Shown here piece by piece: positions 56,501 through 64,000 of a DNA stretch of 64,000 bases. Positions within the stretch are counted from its first letter, which is position 1; each line of letters opens with the position of its first letter. Made by a program: the position numbers and the translations under genes. The DNA lies in NCBI GenBank assembly GCA_964036045.1, contig OZ038382.1, positions 84,543,918-84,607,917 on the forward strand. The letters run 5' to 3'. Source of the stretch: Eutreptiella sp. 'Long Island Sound 2002' (lineage: Eukaryota; Euglenozoa; Euglenophyceae; Eutreptiales; Eutreptiaceae). The notes beneath the pieces are model-generated. The model was not told the DNA's origin. It searched no databases and saw only the letters and a program-made list of their open reading frames with translations.

Positions 56501-59330
56501 TCACCAACCCCACAGCGCGCGCTCTTGCGTGCTGTGGGGACGGCATGAGGGTGCCCGGGGAAGGCGCCTCTTGCCTGGGTGTGGGGCGTCCGGGGTCGGG
56601 CGCTCTCCCACCCCCGACTGCCCGCCCTCTGGGCGGGCTGCCGAGGCCCACTACCCACTGGCTGTGGATGCGGGGGGGTGCGGGAGTGGGGACCCGTCAC
56701 CAACCCCATAGCGCGCGCTCTTGCGAGCTGGCTTTGCGCGCTGTGGGGGCGGCACGAGGGCGCCCGGGGGGGGGGGCTTCCTGTGGCGCGTCCGGGGTCG
56801 GGCTCTCTCCCGGCCCCGACTGCCCGCCCTCTGGGCGGGCTGCCGGGGCCCACTACCCACCGGCTGTGGGTGCGGGGGGGTGCGGGCCTGGGGACCCGTG
56901 ACCAAACCCACAGCGTGTGCTCTTGCGAGCTGGCTTTGCGCGCTGTGGGGGCGGCACGAGAGCGCCCAGGGGGGGCGCCCCTTCCCTGGGTGTGGGGCGT
57001 TCAGGGTCGGGCGCTCCCCCACCCCCGACTGCCCGCCCTCTGGGCAGGGTGCCGGGGCCACTACCCACTGGCTCTGGGTGCGGGCGGGTGCGGGCGTGGG
57101 GACCGGTCACCAGCCCCACAGGGCGCGCTCTTGCGAGCTGGCTTTGCGCGCTGTGGGGGCGGCATGAGGGTCCCCGGGGGGGGCGCGTCTTGCCTGAGTG
57201 TGGGGCGTCCGGGGTCGGGCGCTCTCCCAACCCCGACTGCCCGCCCTCTGGGCGGGCTGCCGGGGCCCACTACCCACTGGCTGTGGTTGCGGGGGGGTGC
57301 GGGCGTGGGGACCCGTGACCAAACCCACAGCGCGCGCCCTTGCGAGCTTGCTTTGCGTGCTGTGGAGGCGACACGAGGGCGCCCGGGGGGGGCGCCTCCT
57401 GCCTGGGTGTGGGGCGTCCGGGGTCGGGCGCTCTCCCAGCCCCGACTGCCCGCCCTCTGGGCGGGCTGCCGGGGCCCACTACCCACTGGCTGTGGGTGCT
57501 GGGGGGTGGGGGCGTGGGGACCCGTCACCAACCCCACAGCGCGCGCTCTTGCGTGCTGTGGGGGCGGCATGAGGGTGCCCAGGGGGGGCGCTTCTTGCCT
57601 GGGTGTGGGGCGTCCGGGGTCGGGCGCTCTCCCACCCCCGACTGCCCGCCCACTGGGCGGGCTGCCGTGGCCCACTACCCACTGGCTGTGGGTGCGGGGG
57701 GGTGCAGGCGTGGGGACCCGTCACCAACCCCACAGCGCGCGCTCTTGCGACCTGGCTTTGCGGGCCATGGGGGCGGCATGAGGGTGCCCGGAGGGGGCGC
57801 CTCTTGCCTGGGTGTGGGGCTTCTGGAGTCGGGCGCTCTCCCATCCCCGACTGCCCGCCCTCTGGGCGGGCTGCCGGGGCCCATTACCCACTGGATGTGG
57901 GTGCGGGGGGGTGCAGGCGTGGGGACCCGTCACCAACCCCACAGCGCGCGCTCTTGCGAGCTGGCTTTGCGCGCTGTGGGGGCGGCACGAAGACGCCCGG
58001 GGGGGGCGCCTCCTACCTGGGTCTGGGGCGTCCAGGGTCAGGCGCTCTCCCACCCCCGACTGCCCGCCCTCTGGGAGGGCTGCTGGGCCCCACTACCGAC
58101 TGGCTGTGGGTGCGGGGGGGTGCGGGCGTGGGGACCCGTCACCAACCCCACAGCGCACGCTCTTGCTTGCTGCGGGGGCGGCATCAGGGTGCCCGGGGGG
58201 GGCGCCTCTCGCCTGGGTGTGGGGCGTCCGGGGTCGGGCGCTCTCCCACCCCCGACTGCCCGCCCTCTGGGCGGGCTGCCGGGGCCCACTACCCACTAGC
58301 TGTGGGTGCGCGGGGGTACGGTCGTGGGGACCCGTCACCAACCCCATAGCGTGCGCTCTTGCGAGCTGGCTTTGCGCGCTGTGGGGGCGGCACGAAGGCG
58401 CCCGGGGAGGGGGGCTCCTGCCTGGGTGTGGGGCATCCGGGGTCGGGCGCTCTCCCACCCCCGACTGCCTGCCCTCTGGGCGGGCTGCTGGGGCCCATTA
58501 CCCACTGGCTGTGGGTGCGGGGGGGTGCGGGCGTGGCGACCCGTCACCAACCCCAGAGCGCGCGCTCTTGCGTGCTGTGGGGCGGCATGAGGGTGCCCGG
58601 GGGGGGCCCCTCCTGCCTGGGTGTGGGGTGTCCGGGGTCGGGCACTCTCCCAACCCCGACTGCCCGCCCTCTTGGCGGGCTGCCGGGGCCCACTACCCAC
58701 TGGCTGTGGGTGGGGGGGTGCGGGCGTGGAGACCCGTCACCCACCCCACTGCGCGCGCTCCTTCGAGCTGGCTCCGCGCGCTGGGGGGGCGGCTCGAGGG
58801 CGCCCGGAGGGGGCACCTCCTGCCTGGGTGTGGGGCATCCGGGGTCGGGCGCTCTCCCACCCCCGACTGCCCGCCCTCTGGGCGGGCTGCTGGGGCCCAT
58901 TACCCACTGGCTGTGGGTGCGGGGGCAGCGGGCGTGGGGACCCGTCACCAACCCCACAGCGCGCGCTCTTGCATGCTGTGGGGGCGGCATGAGGGTGCCC
59001 GGGGGGGGCGCCTCCTGCCTGGGTGTGGGGCGTCCGGGGTCGGGCACTCTCCCACTCCCAACTGCCCGCCCTCTGGGCGGGCTGCCGGGGCCCACTACCC
59101 ACTGGCTGTGGGTGGGGGGGCCGCGGGCGTGGGGACCCGTCACCCATCCCACAGCGCGCGCTCCTTCGAGCTGGCTCCGCGCGCTGGGGGGGCGGGTCGA
59201 GGGCGCCCAAAGGGGGCACCTCCTGCCTGGGTCCGGGGCGTCCAGGGGTCGGGCGCTCTCCCACCCCTGACCAACCGTCCTTTCGGGCGTGCAGCCGGGG
59301 CCCGCTTCCCATTGGCCGTTGGTGCGGTGT
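53525..59330 (+). repeat. Satellite of about 195-215 bp units, roughly 28 copies
   Basis: Units carry CCCACTACCCACTGGCTG, ACCCGTCACCAACCCCAC, GGGGCGTCCGGGGTCGGG and GACTGCCCGCCCTCTGGG. Two main lengths differ by about 15 bp, a GAGCTGGCTTTGC stretch present or absent. The first part (53525-54370) is more diverged and alternates two unit types, with the pair repeating about every 430 bp, a short higher-order repeat. Long open frames on both strands come from composition. Confidence 0.93.
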
Positions 59331-60000
59331 GCGGGCGTGGGGGCCCGGCGGTCCTTGGCACCTTGTCCCTTGCCGCGGTTCGTGGTGTGTTGTGCGCAGC
59401 ACCTGGTGGCCGTTGTGGCTTGGCACCTGTCCTCGTGCCGTGGTTGTGGCCGGCGGCGTGCCTCTCTGGCGTGCCTCGTGGCCTCGCGTTTGTGCGCCGC
59501 TCCTCGTCCAGTCCGGTCGCTCTCGGTGCTCCGGTCGCCTTTTCGGTCGCCGTGGTGATTTCCCCCACCCCGGGGGCTGTCGCCCCCGGCTTTACTGGGT
59601 GGCTGCGCGGGGCACGTGGAGGCCGGCCGAGAACCGGGCTCATTGTGCCTGCCGCTGGCCCCTGCCGAGGCAAGGGCGCTGGGCGCGCTCCGCGTCGTAC
59701 CCGTTGCGGGCCCCGCGATGGGGTTGTCCCTGGCGGGTTCCTCCGGCTTCGGTCTTGGGCTGCGTGCGCTGCGGTGGTTTGGCGTGTGTGGACCTGGTCA
59801 GTGATGCGTCCCGTTTCCCGTACCGTCTGTCTTGCGACGGGGGACTCGGCTGGAGCACCGGGGCCGTTTCGTGTGGACGCCGACACCGCCCCACTCGGGT
59901 CGGAGGACGCCACGCCAGGGTCCCGCGCGTGTGTGCGTGTGCGTGCCCTGCTTGGCCCGTTCGGGCGGGCCGGCCTCTCGGGCGCGTTTTGGTGCGCCTC
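59331..60000. other. GC-rich transition after the satellite
   Basis: No satellite units are recognisable. The sequence becomes progressively poorer in A on the + strand. No gene supported. Confidence 0.4.
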
Positions 60001-61380
60001 ACCTTTCCTTTGGCCGTTCTTGGTTCGCTCTTTGCTTGCTCGGCCCCCTCCGGCCTGGGGCTGCCCCGTTTGTGGTTGTTGTTGGGTTTTTTTTTTGTTT
60101 TTTTTCCCCTTCTCCCCCTCGTTGCGCCCCCGTTGTGTCCTGCCTTGCGTGTTTTCCGGCCCCGGATGCCTTGGGCCTTGGCGGCTTGTCCCCCCCCCCC
60201 TTTGTTTTTCCTCCCCCCCGCCTCCTTGTTGTCGCTGGCGTTTCCTGCTTTCCGGTTGGCTTGGGCCTCTGCGCCCCCCCTTCCCCCTTTTTTTCCTTTT
60301 TTTTCCTTGGTTTCTTGTTCTTTCTTTTTCCATTTTTTTTTTTTTTGGGTTGTGTTCTGGGGTGTCGTGCTGTGTGTTCCCTGTCCTGCCCGTTCGTTGT
60401 GCTGTTCGCTTCTTCTGTGCTGTTTCTGGTGGCTGGTGTTGTTGGTTCCTGGTGTCGCTGCCTTTTGTTGGGGGTCTGCTGGTGGCTCTGGTTGCCCGGC
60501 GTTGTCGTTTGGTGGTTTGTGTCGCCTCTGGTGCCCGTGTCTGGTCTGGCTGTCGCTGGGCGTCTTCCCTGTGGTGTCCAGTTCCACTGTGCTGTGTCCT
60601 GTGGCGCTGTGCTGCCGTGTGGGGCTGTGCTGTGGTGCCCTGTCTTCTTTTTTTGTTTTTCTCCCTGTTGGTGGCGCTGGTTTCCTGTTGTTCCCTGTGG
60701 GGTCTGGGCTCCGGGCCGGTTCCGGGTCGTTTCTGTTTCTGTGCTCTGCCTGTGCGGTGCTGTGCTGGTGTGCCTGCGTCGTTGCTCTCTGTTCGGTGCT
60801 CTCTTGCCCTCGCGGGGCTGGCTGGTGTTTTGTGTTGTTGCCTGTTGTGTTTGTGTGTTTGCTGTTGGGCCTGGCTGTTCTCTGTTGTCTCCTGGTGGGT
60901 CCTGGTGGCTCCTGGTGTCGTGTCTCGGTGGCATGCTGTGGCGTGTCCCTGGGTGCTGTGCTGCGCCGTGTTGCTGCGCGTTGCGCCGCCTGGCGTTGCG
61001 TTGTTGTGCGCTGTGTTGTTTCGTTTTGCTCCGTTTGGTGCTGCCGCGCGCTGTGTTGTGTCTCGGGGCGCTGTCCGTCGTCTTGGGGTCCTGTGCCTTC
61101 TGGCGCCGTTTTTTGTCTTGTCCCCCCGCGCTGTGTGTGTTTTGCTGTGGTGTGTCGCCGCTTGGTGTTGCTCGCCGTTGTGTTTTGTGCCGTGTTCCCC
61201 CTAGGGGTGTTGTGTTGTGTGTTTCCTGTCGTCTCCGCCCTGTGCGGTGTTGCTGTGTGGCCCGCTCTCCCTCGGTGCCCTGCTCCCCTGTGCTGTGCCC
61301 CGTGGTGCTGTGCTGCCGCGTGGTGCCGTGGTGTCATGTCCTGCCGCCTTGTTGGGTTTGTTTCTTGCGTGGGTGTGGTT
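60001..61380 (+). other. Adenine-depleted tract (8 A in 1,380 bp)
   Basis: Counting by eye gives only eight A on the + strand. The longest A-free runs are 60587-60932, 60934-61202 and 60333-60579. Long T and C runs and G/T/C mixtures make it up. As every stop codon needs A, all three + frames are open, so the 500-1,100-codon frames here are not evidence of genes. Confidence 0.9.
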
Positions 61381-61994
61381 GTACCTACTTGAAAAGCGGC
61401 CGCAAAATTTCGTAAAATATTTCTTTCCTCTTTTTTTGGCTTTTGAAAATAAAATAAAATATATACACGACCCAACACACTCGCGTGCAGCAAGACCATG
61501 TACGCTGCAGTGCCTTACGTGCTACCCGTCGTTCTTGATGTTCTTGGCCTTGTACTTGTGCGTGGCGTCGTGGAGCGTGTTGGTGTCCATTGCTAAGGGT
61601 CGACCGCGTTCCCCCAGGGCCGCCGCCTGAGCTGCAGGGCAAGGGGAGTGATGGGCACGAGGGTAGGGGAGGGAGGTGCATGGAGAAGAAAAAGAAAAAG
61701 GCGGCAGGGCACGACGTGAGGGGTTGTGGCGAGTTATGAAAAATTTTCGAGTTTTATGCGCTGCTCGCGACGCGTTTTTCTTTGCGCCCATAACGAGTTT
61801 GACGACAGCAGGGACGGCGTTGGGGTCCTACGAGCGCTACAGTGCTTACGGCGTTGACTATTCACCTATTTCACGTGAGAAACATTTTCGTCGCGTTTTT
61901 AGGCGTTTTGCAGCGCGCTCTTTGGCCCAAGCGTTTTTTATGCTAATTAGCTTTATTTTCAGCTATTCTGAACATTTTTTCGTCGTGTTTTACC
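61381..61994. other. AT-richer spacer, no gene seen
   Basis: Composition changes sharply at about 61385. No ORF with a recognisable domain and no known repeat. Confidence 0.4.
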
Positions 61995-63672
61995 TATTTT
62001 TTTCTCCGTAGAGATAGAATGGTTCTTGCTTGTGCACCTTTCAGCCCCCCAACCTTGGGTCCCCCATGTTCACCCCAAACTGGGGAGTCTTTCGACAACT
62101 TCCCACCCAGCGCGTCATCTTCATAATCTTCGAACACTGCGTCCTTTCCTGCAAATATCTTGTCTCCGTCGACCTGATTCCCACATTTAATCACCGACAG
62201 TATGTCCACCCATTTGCGAATTGTTGGTTGTGCTCTCATAATCTTGGCCGCTTCATTCCAAGTTTTCTCGTCGCATTGTTGCCCGATGAAGCTCACCTGA
62301 GCCCGCTCCTCCGTGTGGTCCCACCAATGAAGGGGGTCCACAAATGTCTTGAAGGCATGGTAGGACAAATTCAGCTGCATTCCTGTCAATTCAGGCGAGA
62401 TTCTTGGAGATTTGTCATCATTCGTGCTGAAAGATTGGCATTTTTGACTGGATTCTTGTCTGATGAGGTCGAATTCGAATGGATTGAGGCGTTCTCTTGA
62501 GAGACGCCGGTAGTCCTTCCCTCCTTCCGCTACGATGTGTCAGGATACCGGTCTCGATCATCTCAATCCACCTCAATTTTGTCAATTCTTGAGGAATTTG
62601 AAATGACCTCTTCTGTTCCCATCTCACTTGCATCTTGCCAGTAATCTCCAAGATTCTCGTCATCCAAGCACACCAACGTGCTCCGAGAACGCTGTGGCAA
62701 AGGTTTGCCATTGTCTTCGCAATACAGCTTCTCTCCTTTGTGATGTAACTCGACAATGTCGATCAAAATGTCCATAATGTCCTTGAACGAATTTTGTTTT
62801 GGCCAATTGGGGACAATTAAGATCGCCTTTGCGCCGGATTACTTCAGCATCCGTACCACACGAGAAAGAACGTGGAAGGGCGGATTGATCCAGAGAGGTT
62901 CAGACCAGTTCTCACTCCAAGCATCGTCGTAGAACTTTGGAAATCTTTTATTCTTCTTGTTTGCAAAAGCATCAACTTGAGGACGAAAAGTGTGCTTCTT
63001 TTCGAAATAACCCCCGAGAATGTCCCGCCATTTGTGGAAACCGCAATAGCAAACTGACTTCCACTTGTTGCAGTTTAATCATTACACCTTTCCTTCGTCA
63101 AATTGCCCTTGATTCCTTGTCCCCTCCTGCCCTTCTTCTTGAATTTGAAGCTTGTTTCGCTCTTTGAAGTGTTGAACACTCTGGCCGAATGGGTGCAGAT
63201 AATACAGCTCAGATGGGTCGCTGGCTGACAGATCTTGGAGGAAGCAGGTCCTATGTCCCATGCGCGACACACGATGAGCGTGAAGCCAAGGTAGACCCGA
63301 GAACAGATCGTCATTCATGGTGGCCTCATAGAACTTTCCAGAGAACTACTCCTCCTTCACCTTCTCCGTACTTCAAACCGACTGTTTCACCAATCTGACT
63401 GCCAAATCTGCTTCTCTCTCACCACCTCCAAGGCGATATCCACTCACTCCTTCCAGCTGGACACGCGTCGAGGAAATCTTCGCTTCATCCTCCTGCAGAA
63501 AGCCTTTCCTCACCAGATTGACTTCTGACCAATTGTCAATCAGACATTCACCAAGTTTAACCTTGCCATCCGCTGTCTTGACCTGGATCCAGCAGACAAA
63601 TTGTCGCTGCTTGCCTCGACGGACAGCACTCAGGACCCAGGCAGGATAGAGGAGGCCGGAGGAACGCACCAG
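61995..63672 (-). pseudogene. pol: Ty3/gypsy element E fragment: protease, methyltransferase-like domain, linker
   Basis: Minus strand. GECLIDNWSEVNLVRKG (about 63500-63545) is a protease active site with DTG changed to DNW, and FSGLPWLHAH (about 63285-63310) the second protease strand. After frame breaks, VDAFANKKNKRFPKFY, ENWSEPLWINPPFHVL (NPPF near 62873-62887) and AKAILIVPNWP form a clear methyltransferase-like domain with the NPPF motif kept. A stop (MLK then TAA) splits it near 62840. The part down to 61995 (ADP-like linker with WWDHTEERAQVSF) is unrecognised and stops before RT. The right edge breaks off into satellite at 63673. Confidence 0.75.
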
Positions 63673-64000
63673 AGGGCGGGCTGCCGGGGCCCACTACCCG
63701 ATGGCTGTGGGTGCGGGGGGGTGCAGGCGTGGGGACCAGTCACCAACCCCACAGCGCGCGCTCTTGCGTGCTGTGGGGGCGGCATGAGGGTGCCTGGGGG
63801 GGGCGTCCCTTGCCTTGGCGTGGGGCGTCCGGGGTCGGGCGCTCTCCCACCCCCAACTGCCCGCCCTATGGGCAGGCTGCCGGGGCTCACTACCCACTGG
63901 CTGTGGGTGCGGGGGGGTGCGGGCGTGGGGACCCGTCACCAAACCCACAGCGCGCGCCTTGCGAGCTTGCTTTGCGTGCTGTTCGGGCGGCACGAGGGCG
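63673..64000 (+). repeat. Satellite units, second block, runs off the window
   Basis: About 1.6 units of the same satellite as 53525-59330, starting abruptly after element E. Confidence 0.9.

Noticed and set aside
53036-59426. Many 100-500-codon frames on both strands
   Set aside because: GC-rich satellite units translated in all frames; repeated Gly/Ala/Arg/Pro peptides only.
57812-61204. 1,130-codon frame and overlapping 789-, 527- and 619-codon frames
   Set aside because: Run through satellite and then the adenine-depleted tract, where stops cannot occur on the + strand and similar bias opens the minus strand. Not genes.

Overview
This is eukaryotic repeat DNA. I find no rRNA, no canonical tRNA, no operon structure and no obvious host housekeeping gene. 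Nearly everything recognisable is a transposable element or a tandem repeat, and most coding regions carry stops or frameshifts. Chromodomain Ty3/gypsy elements, a LINE with endonuclease, RT and RNase H, short spliceosomal introns and large GC-rich satellites point to a plant or algal genome. A repeat-rich streptophyte alga such as Chara is my best guess, but that is inference from style, not from a marker gene.

Layout. 1-7849 (+): a Ty3/gypsy chromovirus (gag, protease, RT, RNase H, integrase, chromodomain), cut by the left edge, with its 3' region or LTR running on to perhaps 12.3 kb. 12.4-13.2 kb: a dispersed repeat containing a tRNA-like block, with partial copies at 45.4, 46.9 and 49.5 kb. 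13.8-15.3 kb: a small spliced acidic or coiled-coil gene of unknown function, then a 193-bp tandem repeat. 16.5-38.1 kb (-): one very large LINE (endonuclease, RT, RNase H, Cys/His tail, then a RING and Ulp1-like ORF). It is split by two younger insertions whose boundaries can be fixed to the base. The first is a 6,394-bp DNA transposon (24715-31108) with 29-bp terminal inverted repeats and a TATAC duplication. The second is a 2,408-bp non-autonomous LTR element (33684-36091) with 315-bp LTRs and an ATTGT duplication. Removing either one, with one copy of its duplication, restores the LINE reading frame across the junction. 39.0-45.4 kb (-): a second, decayed Ty3/gypsy element. 45.96-46.68 kb: a gag-like ORF. 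47.57-49.45 kb: a 65-bp minisatellite. 49.9-50.8 kb (+) and 51.8-52.7 kb (-): Ty3/gypsy fragments. 53.5-59.3 kb and 63.67-64.0 kb: a satellite of about 200 bp. 60.0-61.4 kb: a tract almost free of adenine. 62.0-63.67 kb (-): a further Ty3/gypsy fragment.

The most interesting object is the 6.4-kb transposon. It carries a candidate DDE-type transposase gene and a second, intron-containing gene with a ParB-like fold. It also holds ten copies of a 16-bp palindrome, consensus GCGCGAGGCCTCGCGC, that I find nowhere else in the window. Three copies sit inside 67-73-nt introns of the ParB-like gene, each about 20 nt from the 3' splice site; the others lie between and beside the genes. A ParB-like protein beside many copies of a 16-bp palindrome resembles a ParB/parS pair, which would be a new arrangement for a eukaryotic transposon. 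The protein-site link is a hypothesis. The element, its ends, its duplication and the palindromes are read directly from the sequence.
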